The notes: generated by a model not told the origin, from the letters alone. A stretch of DNA of 15,733 bases from Lentzea sp. (GCA_030146905.1 JASLAV010000390.1:1-15733), one strand, 5' to 3'. Shown: positions 6,308-13,252, counted from the first letter of the stretch. Program-made: numbers and translations.

Positions 6308-6738
6308 TCACCGATGTGTTCAGCGCCGGACCCGAAACCCTGCCCGGCTACCGCGCAGCGGGCTTCCCGGACCCGACGACGTTCGGCTACCGCGCGGTGC
6401 GGGCCAGGGGACTGGACCCGGTCGCTCTCGCGTCGCTGGACGTGCTGCTCTCCGGAGCTCCCTTCGAGACCGCGCTGGACACCGCGGCCACGTCCCCCTC
6501 GGAGAACCCGGACCTGTACGAGGCCCCGGTGATCACCGCCCTCAGCGAACGGGTCGTGCGGCTCCTGCCCGCCGTCGACGACGGGAGCATCGACCAGCTC
6601 GCGGCGGACTGGCGGAACACCCCGGAACTGATCAACCGCGACCCCGCCGCGCTGAGCTCGTGGCTGCGGCAGGTGGCGGAACTCTGCCGTGCGACCGTGC
6701 CCGCCGGAAACCTCTTGTTCGTCTGGAACTGTCTGTGA
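6304..6738 (+). CDS. Small acidic protein, immunity-like family
   Basis: 144 aa. ATG 6304 is preceded by AGGAG at 4-nt spacing; an earlier GTG at 6250 is in frame but lies upstream of the predicted transcription start. The layout resembles small actinobacterial proteins found beside polymorphic toxins: an N-terminal LPGYRAAGFPDP segment, a G-L-D-P-V-A-L-x2-L-x2-L-L-S-G-x-P-F helix around 36-54, a helix-rich middle with W101-x2-T, and a C-terminal beta-strand LLFVWNCL. I recall this pattern but cannot name the family. It overlaps the following gene by 4 nt (GTGA). Expression from its own promoter would fit an antidote role; this is context-based inference. Confidence 0.6.
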   Translation: MITDVFSAGPETLPGYRAAGFPDPTTFGYRAVRARGLDPVALASLDVLLSGAPFETALDTAATSPSENPDLYEAPVITALSERVVRLLPAVDDGSIDQLAADWRNTPELINRDPAALSSWLRQVAELCRATVPAGNLLFVWNCL

Positions 6739-7058
6739 ACATCACCGTGCGCCAGTTCGAAGCCGCCCAGAGGTACCGGTGGCTCCAGGCCGCCTACTAC
6801 CACTACGACGTCGTCGAAACGACCCTGGACAACCCGGCGATCACCGCGGACTCCAACGTCACCACCCCCGGCATCGGCGAGGCGGTCCCGCTGGACTACC
6901 CGGACGCGTTGATGGGCGGCACCGATCCGGTCTGCGTGGCACCGGAAACCGGGACCAGCGAACGAGCTCACCTCAACCGGCACGGTGTGACCGAGCCCGG
7001 TCAGCTGATCACCTACACCCCGGCCACCGCCGAGTTCCTGGCGGAAATCTTCCAGTGA
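6735..7058 (+). CDS. 107-aa protein resembling the C-terminal domain of the toxin at 5013
   Basis: Starts at GTG 6735, overlapping the previous stop (GTGA); third codon positions are G/C-rich in this frame to the TGA at 7058. The last 27 residues align without gaps to the last 27 of the toxin at 5013-5570: N-R, T, P, Q, T-Y, L and I-F are identical (10 of 27), and both proteins end at the same point. Just upstream, R-x-H-x-N-R, G-G and V-x-V also match, as does A-V-P, once a 4-residue insertion is allowed. The presumed catalytic pair is not kept: PDF becomes PLDY and DVT becomes CVA. It could be a catalytically dead relative, a decoy, or a remnant toxin cassette. No family is recognised. Confidence 0.6.
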   Translation: MNITVRQFEAAQRYRWLQAAYYHYDVVETTLDNPAITADSNVTTPGIGEAVPLDYPDALMGGTDPVCVAPETGTSERAHLNRHGVTEPGQLITYTPATAEFLAEIFQ

Positions 7059-7440
7059 CCGGCACGGGACGGGTTCACCACCGTCACGTCGCACGATCGG
7101 CAGGCCCAGTCCGCTGCCGCGCACGTCCTTGCGCGCCGAGCCCTGCGCGCCGAGCCCTGCACGCCGGTGGAGAAGTTGTCGCCGGACGAGTCGTCGAAGT
7201 TCCTGCCGGAGAAGAGGACCACCGACGTGGCGGGGCGTTGCCGGTTGACCGTCCAAAAGGGAACGTCAGCGTCGTGTCGCACTGGACGCACGGCAGAGGC
7301 GCCGTCCGGTTCACCACACGTGAGGTGACCTGTGACTCCAGTTGAGACGGTCGTGACCACCGCCGCGGCGGCCATCACCCGCTGGTACGGTGTGGCCCGG
7401 ATCCGCTCCCTGAACGGCGACTCCCCGAAGGGTCTGCGAA
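7059..7440. other. Intergenic region with decayed gene fragment
   Basis: 382 bases between the toxin module and the kinase. Positions about 7123-7255 keep strong third-position GC bias; read on the plus strand around the 14-bp duplication they give PCTPVEKLSPDESSKFL...GRCRLTV, with Cys spacing like small actinobacterial lipoproteins. The same periodicity also permits a minus-strand reading, so the strand is uncertain. From about 7260 to 7440 I see no coding signal. No clear kinase promoter was found; a lone TACGGT (7386-7391) lacks a -35. Confidence 0.35.
7130..7157. repeat. 14-bp tandem duplication
   Basis: The unit TGCGCGCCGAGCCC occurs twice in direct succession (7130-7143, 7144-7157), followed by a partial, diverged third copy (TGCACGCC). 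Fourteen is not a multiple of three, so the duplication would break any frame crossing it. Removing one copy joins two high-GC3 frames, which suggests a slippage event in a former gene. Confidence 0.8.
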
Positions 7441-8961
7441 GTGATCGATTCCGGCAGTTCTGCTTCGGCGACCAGGATGTTCGGTCCGTACCGGCTGGAG
7501 TCGCTACTGGGTCGCGGTGGCATGGGTGAGGTCTACCGCGCTTACGACACCGTCAAGGACCGCACCGTCGCCGTGAAGCTCCTGCCCGTCGGCCTGGCCT
7601 CCGACACGGGCTACCAGGCGCGGTTCCGGCGAGAGTCCCGAGTGGCGGCCCGGTTGCGTGAGCCGCACATCATCCCGATCCACGACTTCGGTGAGATCGA
7701 CGGTCAGCTGTTCATCGACATGCGCATGGTCGACGGCGTCGACCTGGGCTCCCTGCTCCGCCGTGAAGGGCCGCTGGACCCCGCCCGTGCGGTGCACGTC
7801 GTCGGTCAGATCGGTGCCGCGCTCGACGCCGCGCACGCCGAGAACCTGATCCACCGCGACGTCAAGCCCTCCAACGTCATCGTCGTCGGAGCGGGCGCGG
7901 ACGAGTTCGCCTACCTCATCGACTTCGGCATCGTCCACAACTCACTCGACACCACCACCGGCGATGCCGCGCTCGGCAGCCCCGCCTACACGGCACCCGA
8001 GCGGTTGCAACCAGTCCTGGCCGCGGACGCCTTCCAGAAGGCCGTCGACATCTACGCCCTTGGCTGCGTGCTCCACGAACTCCTCACCGGACAGCTGCCC
8101 TTCCCGTGTGAGAACAACCTGGCGATGATGTTCGCCCACCTCAACACCCCGCCGCCGCGCCCCAGCGCCATCCGCCCCCACCTCCCGGCCGGCCTCGACG
8201 ACGTCGTCACCCGCGCACTGGCCAAGGACCCCCGGCACCGCTACCCGAGCGCTGGAGCGCTGGCGACAGCGGCCCGCACCGTCTTGACGGCCCCGCGACA
8301 GCCCATCTCGACCGGGGACGCGAACGCGACGGCGAAGCTGGCGACCTTCGACGTCTCGGCGGTGCATCCGCGGCACACCCAGGTGCTGCCGGACCACGCC
8401 CGGCACCCGGCGCCCACGCGTCGCGCCCTCGGCGGGTGGCGTGGCTGGGTCGTCACGACGCTCGTCCTGCTCGCCGTGGCCGTGTCGGCAGTCGCCCTGT
8501 ACCCGCGCATCAAGTCCTCGACGGCGCCCGCCGCCACGCCGTCCACGACGCCCGTCTCCACGCCGTCCTCCGCTCCGCCGTCCTCCCCCCGGCCGTCCTC
8601 TGCCGTGCAGACCACGACGCGCGTGCTGACCATCCCCGCCGGTGGTCCGCTGTTCGGCAACGACGAGGCGCAAGCGAAAGGGCCGGCCATCTGCGAGCGG
8701 GTGGGAGGCAAGTTCAACGTGGCCTGGTTCACCCCGGGTCAGACCGAGGGCGAGTACAGCATGGTGACCTGCTCGTTCGTGTTCGAGCCGAAGACCAAGC
8801 GCGTCCTGGACGTCGATGCCGGCGGTGTGATCTCAGACGAGAACGACGCGAAGGCGAAGGCGCCTGGCATCTGCGCGAAGGCGGGCGGCACGTGGAACCG
8901 CAGGTGGCACGACGTGGTCCCGGGCAAGTACAGCGTGGTGAACTGCACGGTCGTGTTCTGA
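7441..8961 (+). CDS. Transmembrane Ser/Thr protein kinase with extracellular tandem MVL-lectin-like domains
   Basis: 506 aa. A Hanks-type kinase domain (about 15-280) has all key elements: Gly-rich loop GRGGMGEVY (24-32), catalytic K46 (VAVK), H138-R-D140-V-K-P-S-N, D161-F-G, A185-P-E. A Thr/Pro-containing juxtamembrane segment leads to one transmembrane helix at about 335-354 and a Pro/Ser/Thr-rich wall linker (359-393). The outside part is two copies of a roughly 48-residue unit (about 399-448 and 459-506) sharing AGG-x6-DA/EA-x-AK-x-P-x-IC-x3-GG-x2-N-x2-W...EYS/KYS-x-V-x-C-x2-VF, resembling mannan-binding (MVL-type) lectin domains. Each copy holds two Cys (418/444, 478/502). GTG 7441 is the first start; ATG 7477 is an alternative. 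It probably senses a glycan or cell-wall ligand and signals inward. Confidence 0.93.
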   Translation: MIDSGSSASATRMFGPYRLESLLGRGGMGEVYRAYDTVKDRTVAVKLLPVGLASDTGYQARFRRESRVAARLREPHIIPIHDFGEIDGQLFIDMRMVDGVDLGSLLRREGPLDPARAVHVVGQIGAALDAAHAENLIHRDVKPSNVIVVGAGADEFAYLIDFGIVHNSLDTTTGDAALGSPAYTAPERLQPVLAADAFQKAVDIYALGCVLHELLTGQLPFPCENNLAMMFAHLNTPPPRPSAIRPHLPAGLDDVVTRALAKDPRHRYPSAGALATAARTVLTAPRQPISTGDANATAKLATFDVSAVHPRHTQVLPDHARHPAPTRRALGGWRGWVVTTLVLLAVAVSAVALYPRIKSSTAPAATPSTTPVSTPSSAPPSSPRPSSAVQTTTRVLTIPAGGPLFGNDEAQAKGPAICERVGGKFNVAWFTPGQTEGEYSMVTCSFVFEPKTKRVLDVDAGGVISDENDAKAKAPGICAKAGGTWNRRWHDVVPGKYSVVNCTVVF

Positions 8962-8997
8962 GCCGGTCACAGGGCGAAGCCGATCGCCGCACCGAGT

Positions 8998-9018
8998 GCT
9001 GTGAGCGCGGATCACAGC
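8998..9018. terminator. Hairpin between convergent genes
   Basis: GCTGTGA (8998-9004) and TCACAGC (9012-9018) form a perfect 7-bp stem with a 7-nt loop, between the kinase stop at 8961 and the convergent minus-strand gene, whose TGA lies in the right arm. It could end transcription in both directions, though there is no U-tract. Confidence 0.35.
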
Positions 9019-9352
9019 GTGCCGCTCGCCGTGATCGCGCCGCTCGCGTCGGTGAGGACGCTCTTGACCGCGCGGACTCCGGCACCGAGGCTGCGGCGTT
9101 CGCCACCACTCGCGACGCCGCGGTCGACCTCGTCGAGCGCGGCGTGTGCCGCGTTCCTCGTCTTCTCGTCGAGCGGAGCGGAGTCCAGTTCACCGCGGAG
9201 CGCGCGCACGAGCAGGAACACCTGCTGCGCGTCGAGTCCGTTGTTGAAGTGCTGGTGCCGTAGTTGTTGTTGATGTCGCCGTGGGCGGCGTTGTTCATCG
9301 TGCCCGCCGTGACGTTGCCGTGGAAGTGCACTCCACCGTTCATGGAATTCAC
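9012..9352 (-). pseudogene. Small helical protein with Asn-rich N-terminal motif, frame broken
   Basis: The start GTG 9352 (ATG 9343 is alternative) overlaps the TGA of the FHA gene (GTGA). The first about 30 residues read MNGGVHFHGNVTAGTMNN followed by AAHGDINNNYGTS. Around 9245-9255 the coding signal moves to another frame, continuing FNNGLDAQQVFLLVRALRGE and a helical C-terminus ending ITASGTL at TGA 9012. The total length, 341 nt, is one base short of a multiple of three, so adding one base restores a 113-aa protein. As written, the initial frame instead runs on antisense through the kinase 3' end to 8729. The N-terminal motif resembles one in the neighbouring FHA protein. It is a pseudogene or a single-base sequencing error; function unknown. 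Confidence 0.6.
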
Positions 9353-10112
9353 CGCTTTCTGCGTTCGCGCGCGGACTTGGACATCACCAGGCCGACGGAG
9401 CTCACGACCATTCCGAGGAAGAACAACCCGAAGCCGACCGCGCCCAGCGGAACGCCGTCGAACACCGGTGGACCGAGGAGCTCGGGTGGGCTGAAGTCGG
9501 GCGCGGAAACGCTGGTGGGGATCGACGTGATGAAGCGGAAGATCACGAACACCCAGATGCCGAAGCCCGTCAGGGCCGCCAGCTGGCCCAGGATCATCAG
9601 GGCCCGGCCCGCACCGCGTCCGGTGGCGAGCTCGTTGAGCGCTTCGCCTTCGGGAGTCGTGAACTCGAACCGGTTGTGCTGGCGCTGGTCGTAGGAGTTG
9701 TTGATGTCACGACCGGCGTGGTTGAAGGTGCCGGCGGAGACGTCGCCGTACGAGGACCCTTGCGCCGGACGTCGCTGAAACCGCGTGCCGGAGTGCTTGC
9801 TCCGCGCGGCGTCCTGGTAGATCGCGGTGATCGGCCCGAACTCGAGCCGATCGCCGTGGTGCAGCTCCTGTTCGCGACCGCCGGCCAGCTCGCGACCGTT
9901 GAGCCGCGTCCCGTTGGTGGAGTTCGCGTCGTTGACCCAGGTCGTCCGGTCGTCCGGTCGTCCCGGCGGAGCCAGGCGTGTCGCGTGCTGACCTCGGGTG
10001 ACGGCAACCGGAGGTCCGCTTCGTCGCCGCGCCCGACGAGCACCAGGCCACGGGGCAGATCCAGCCGACCGCCGCCGATCACCTGGGTGAAGGGAGCACT
10101 TCCTTCCACCAT
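9349..10112 (-). pseudogene. FHA-domain membrane protein gene, frameshifted by an 8-bp tandem repeat
   Basis: ATG 10112 has a GGGAGG SD. The first frame gives an FHA N-terminal half (VGRGDEADLRLPSPEVSTRHAWLRRDD, phosphopeptide-binding R and S-T-R-H); the second half (TTWVNDANSTNGTRLNGREL) is in another frame. The switch falls in three direct copies of GGTCGTCC (9940-9963 on the plus strand). Removing one copy gives a continuous 251-aa protein: FHA (about 15-90), Asn-rich motif SYGDVSAGTFNHAGRDINN, then two transmembrane helices (ALMILGQLAALTGFGIWVF and VGFGLFFLGMVVSSVGLV) and a basic tail. As written, translation ends out of frame at 9597 without the membrane part. FHA domains bind phospho-Thr, so the convergent kinase at 7441 is a plausible partner. 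It may be phase-variable, decayed, or an assembly error. Confidence 0.72.
9940..9963. repeat. Three direct copies of an 8-bp unit inside the FHA gene
   Basis: GGTCGTCC is repeated three times without interruption. Two copies would keep the FHA reading frame open; three shift it. Short tandem units of a length not divisible by three are slippage-prone, and in other bacteria they drive phase variation. Confidence 0.85.
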
Positions 10113-10334
10113 GACGGCCACCTCCCGCAGTGTCCTGCTCTGAGGAGGCGCGCGCGGGGCTTGCGGATACCTCCTTTTCCGGCGCATGGCCGAGATGTAA
10201 CAGCTCAAGGCCGTGAGCCCTGTGCACGGCCTGCGAGCGCCCGTGATCTTCGAAGCGCAATGAAGGGCATTCCTTTCGGTTCGGAATTTTTGTGTCGGCA
10301 TAGCGCTGGGTGCGACGTCCACAGAGGTCGGTCA
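10113..10334. other. Divergent intergenic region upstream of the FHA gene
   Basis: About 220 bases with lower GC content and no supported gene. On the minus strand AAAGGAGGT (complement of 10171-10179) resembles a Shine-Dalgarno but is not followed by a well-placed start codon. It must contain the promoter of the FHA gene and any promoter of the remnant at 10335, but no convincing pair of hexamers was found. Confidence 0.3.
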
Positions 10335-10642
10335 GCTGGTGCTGGGCAGATTGCCTCCGAGATAACCCTCGCAATTGCGCTTGTCGTCTTGAAGCTCATG
10401 ATGGAGGACGACTCGGGCCCCGAACAGGAAGCCGAGTCGCGTTGCCGGGCTGTCACTGCGACCGGGAGTTACACCGACCCCTCGGTTTTTCCCGCGACGG
10501 CGGGAGATCAGTTCTGCTTCGTCACCTCGGACGGCGGATCGCGTGGCTGCGTGTGAAGCTGCCGAGCTTGGTGTCGTCCGAGGTCGCCCTTGTCGTCCGT
10601 ACCTGGGAACCGCGAGCGATAGCAACGCGATCAAACGAATGA
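10335..10642 (+). pseudogene. Remnant of a membrane-anchored protein with small extracellular domain
   Basis: One frame encodes a hydrophobic segment (IASEITLAIALVVLKLMM) followed by an acidic linker, then YTDPSVFPATAGDQFCFVTS-DG, and stops at TGA 10555. A second frame picks up at once as RIAWLRVKLPSLVSSEVAL and VVRTWEP, ending at TGA 10642. One missing base near 10531-10537 (GGCGGATC where GGCCGGATC is expected) explains the break. The joined pattern G-D-x-F-C-x-x-T-S-D-G-R-I-A-x-L-x-V...V-x-W resembles beta-rich extracellular domains I recall at the C-termini of actinobacterial membrane signalling proteins. The N-terminal part, perhaps a kinase or other catalytic domain, is gone. ATG 10260 is an in-frame but weak start. 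Confidence 0.5.
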
Positions 10643-10843
10643 GACATCCATCCCGTTGCGCCACATGGAGATTCATGGCTTGCGCGGATGGAGTCGCCTG
10701 CTGTCAGCGCTGTGACCTGCGGTGAGACACGTTCGACGCCAGAACGAGTACGCCATCCCGTCGGTGAAGATGACCCGTCCGCTCGCCCCGTTGCGCGAAC
10801 TGGAATTTCGTGGCTTCTCTTGCAGGCCAATAGCTTCGCATTC
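10643..10843. other. Intergenic region upstream of the amidase
   Basis: 200 bases. A stretch at about 10737-10800 has high third-position GC that fits either strand, but the translations are not recognisable, so it may be a fossil of a lost gene. No strong SD or promoter for the amidase could be identified. Confidence 0.3.
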
Positions 10844-12289
10844 ATGGAATGGAGCTTTCAGTCGGCCGAACAGCTCGTAGCCGCGTTGCGCGCCGGTGCG
10901 GTGACATCGGTGGAACTGACCGACGAGGCGATCGCGCGCATCGAGCGCGACGACGAGGTGATCAACGCGATCTGCGTGCCGGACTTCGACCGCGCGCGGG
11001 CCGCCGCGCACCGTGCCGACCAGGCACGTGCGCGTGGTGAGGACCGGCCGCTGCTCGGCGTTCCGGTGACGGTCAAGGAGTCCTATGACATCGCCGGGCT
11101 GCCCACGACCTGGGGCATGCCGCCGCACCGGAACCACGTGCCGGCCGAGGACGCGGTACAGGTGTCCCGGCTCAAGGCCGCGGGCGCGGTGGTGCTGGGC
11201 AAGACCAATGTGCCGTTGGGACTCCAGGACATTCAGAGCTTCAACGAGATCTACGGCACCACCACCAACCCGTGGGACCACGGTCGCACGGCGGGCGGAT
11301 CCTCCGGCGGGTCGGCTGCGGCACTGGCGTCCGGGTTCGGCGCGCTGTCCATCGGCTCCGACATCGCCGGTTCGCTGCGCACCCCCGCGCACTTCTGCGG
11401 CGTCTACGCGCACAAGCCGACGCTCGGACTGGCGGCAACCCGCGGCATGGTCGCTCCGTCCGAGCCGGCGTTGCCGGTCGACTTCGACCTCGCCGTCGTC
11501 GGTCCGATGGCGCGCACCGCCCGCGACCTCACGCTCCTGCTCGACGTCATGGCCGGACCGGACACGCTGACGCTCGGCAAGGCGCACCACGTGACACTGC
11601 CGCCTGCCCGCCACAAGCGGCTCTGCGACTTCCGCGTCCTGGTCCTCGACGAGCACCCGCTCATCGCGACCGGCTCCGCCGTGCGGGCGGGCGTGAACCG
11701 GGCGGCCGCCGCGCTCGCCGACGGCGGAGCCCAGGTCGAACGGCACAGCCCGCTGCTGCCCGATCTGACCGAAGCCGCGACGCTCTACACGCAGTTGCTG
11801 ATTTCTGGCTCTGTCGCGCGTTTCCCCGTCGACACCGACGAACAGCTGCGGGCCCGCGCCGCCGCACTGAGCGCGGCCGACCGGAGTCTTGACGCCGTGC
11901 GGCTGCGCGCCATGGTGTTCAGCCACCGCGACTGGATGGAGGCGAACAACCGCCGCGAGGTCCACCGCCACGGCTGGCGGCAGCTGTTCACCGAGTTCGA
12001 CGCCGTGGTGTGCCCGGTCACGCCGACGCCGGCGTTCCCGCACGACCACAGCCCCGATCCGTTGCAACGGCGCATCGACATCGACGGCGTCGAGTACCCG
12101 TACTTCGACCAGCTCGTCTGGGCAGGCCTGGCCACCATGCCCGGACTGCCCGCCACCGCCATACCCGCGGGCCGATCCCCGGAGGGTCTGCCGGTGGGAG
12201 TGCAGCTCATCGGTCCGATGTTCGAGGACCGCATCCCGCTGCGGCTGGCCGAACTTCTCGGGCAGGAAATCGGAACGGCGCGGTCATGA
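10844..12289 (+). CDS. Amidase-signature family hydrolase
   Basis: 481 aa. The enzyme class hydrolyses carboxamides or related C-N bonds with a Ser-cisSer-Lys triad, all visible here: K78 (PVTVKES), S153 in GGSSGGSAAAL, and nucleophile S177 in GSDIAGSLRTPA; the 24-residue spacing between the two Ser is the family norm. The N-terminal helices (SAEQLVAALRAGAVTSVELT) and the C-terminal part ending PEGLPVGVQLIGPMFEDR are typical. ATG 10844 is chosen because it starts the conserved N-terminal helix; the frame is open further upstream (10688), but that extension is not conserved-looking. No strong SD is visible. It converges on the PLP-enzyme gene with a 6-nt overlap. No signal peptide, so cytoplasmic. 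Substrate cannot be predicted; GatA is unlikely without GatB/C nearby. Confidence 0.93.
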   Translation: MEWSFQSAEQLVAALRAGAVTSVELTDEAIARIERDDEVINAICVPDFDRARAAAHRADQARARGEDRPLLGVPVTVKESYDIAGLPTTWGMPPHRNHVPAEDAVQVSRLKAAGAVVLGKTNVPLGLQDIQSFNEIYGTTTNPWDHGRTAGGSSGGSAAALASGFGALSIGSDIAGSLRTPAHFCGVYAHKPTLGLAATRGMVAPSEPALPVDFDLAVVGPMARTARDLTLLLDVMAGPDTLTLGKAHHVTLPPARHKRLCDFRVLVLDEHPLIATGSAVRAGVNRAAAALADGGAQVERHSPLLPDLTEAATLYTQLLISGSVARFPVDTDEQLRARAAALSAADRSLDAVRLRAMVFSHRDWMEANNRREVHRHGWRQLFTEFDAVVCPVTPTPAFPHDHSPDPLQRRIDIDGVEYPYFDQLVWAGLATMPGLPATAIPAGRSPEGLPVGVQLIGPMFEDRIPLRLAELLGQEIGTARS

Positions 12290-13246
12290 ACGAACCCAGC
12301 GGTGGTAAGCGTCCAGGTCGACGTTGCTGCCGCAGATCACGGTGACGACGTGACGGCCGCGGAACCGGTCGCGGTCTTCCAGGACGGCCGCGACGCCGAG
12401 GGCTGCCGACGGCTCGACGATCAGCCCCGTGTGCTCCAGGAGGAGCCGCATACCTTCGATGATCGACGACTCGCGGACGAGGACGGCGTCGTCCGCCACC
12501 GCGAGGAGGTCGTCCAGGACCTCGGGGATGGGGAACCGCCCGGCGACGCCGTCGGCGATGGTGTCGGCCGACTCGGTGGTGATGAGGCGGCGCTCGCGCC
12601 ACGAGCGGGTCAACGCCGGTGCGCCCGCGGGTTGCACGCAGATCATCTCGGCGTTGGGCACCAAGGTCTTCACGACGTGTCCCACGCCGGTGGCCAGCGC
12701 GCCGCCGCCCAGCGCGATCAGGACAGCGTCGAACGTGGGCTCCTCGTCCGCCAGTTCGAGGCCGATCGTCGCGGCGCCCTCGCACGTCTCGATGTCCAGG
12801 CTGTCCTCGAGCAGCCGGATGCCGCGTTCACGCGCGATGCGCACAGCTCGCTCGCGGGCCATCTCGAAGTCGCCGTCCACCAGTTGCAGCTCCGCGCCCA
12901 GTGCGCGGATCCGATCCAGCTTGGCAACGGGGGCGCGCACCGATGCCACGACTGTCACGTCGAGGCCGCGGCGGCGACCTGACCAGGCGAGTGCCTGGCC
13001 GAGGTTGCCGGCACTGGCGCACACCACGGCAGTGCGGCCCTGTTCTGCGAGCAGGCTGGCAACGAGCTCGGTACCGCGTGCTTTGAAGCTGCGCACCGGG
13101 TTCGCCGTTTCCAGCTTGATGCTCACGGTGCAGCCGAGACGACGTCCCAGTGCGTCACACCGGTACATCGGGGTGTCCAGGTACACGGGATCGATCGTGC
13201 CGCGCGCCGCGCGGATCCGGTCGAGATCAAGCCGCGTCTTGGGCAC
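12284..13246 (-). CDS. Threonine dehydratase-like fold-type II PLP enzyme
   Basis: 320 aa. It has the features of catabolic serine/threonine ammonia-lyase-like enzymes: the Schiff-base Lys in SFKARG (K55), the substrate-binding loop ASAGNLGQALA (77-87), the phosphate-cradle GGGALATG (180-187), and a C-terminal VICGSNVDLD motif near the pyridine nitrogen. There is no C-terminal ACT regulatory domain, so it is not the isoleucine-feedback-regulated biosynthetic form. Start GTG 13246 stands seven bases after a TACGAT -10, so the mRNA may be leaderless. It converges on the amidase with both stop codons in TCATGA. Reaction probably L-Thr or L-Ser to 2-oxo acid plus ammonia; racemase, Thr synthase-like or other activities of the fold cannot be excluded. 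Confidence 0.9.
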   Translation of the reverse strand: MPKTRLDLDRIRAARGTIDPVYLDTPMYRCDALGRRLGCTVSIKLETANPVRSFKARGTELVASLLAEQGRTAVVCASAGNLGQALAWSGRRRGLDVTVVASVRAPVAKLDRIRALGAELQLVDGDFEMARERAVRIARERGIRLLEDSLDIETCEGAATIGLELADEEPTFDAVLIALGGGALATGVGHVVKTLVPNAEMICVQPAGAPALTRSWRERRLITTESADTIADGVAGRFPIPEVLDDLLAVADDAVLVRESSIIEGMRLLLEHTGLIVEPSAALGVAAVLEDRDRFRGRHVVTVICGSNVDLDAYHRWVRS

Positions 13247-13252
13247 GCCGAG

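Noticed and set aside
7060..7130. Minus-strand GSGLGLPIVRR, resembling a histidine kinase G box
   Set aside because: No HisKA or N box is found upstream, the frame continues antisense into the 6735 gene, and the periodicity equally supports a plus-strand reading.
8436..9263. 275-codon plus-strand open frame overlapping the kinase gene
   Set aside because: It is a shadow frame of the kinase C-terminus and of the convergent gene, with Arg-rich composition and no domain.
8729..9352. 207-codon minus-strand open frame overlapping the kinase 3' end
   Set aside because: Only its first about 35 codons look like protein; the rest is antisense to the lectin-like repeats and results from the frame break near 9250.
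10737..10800. High-GC3 stretch readable on both strands upstream of the amidase
   Set aside because: Translations (minus GRVIFTDGMAYSFW; plus NEYAIPSVKMTRPL) are too short and unrecognised to call a gene.
10673..12067. Long minus-strand open frame (464 codons) opposite the amidase gene
   Set aside because: Arg/Gly/His-rich, no recognisable domain; it mirrors the codon bias of the amidase, which has a full catalytic triad.
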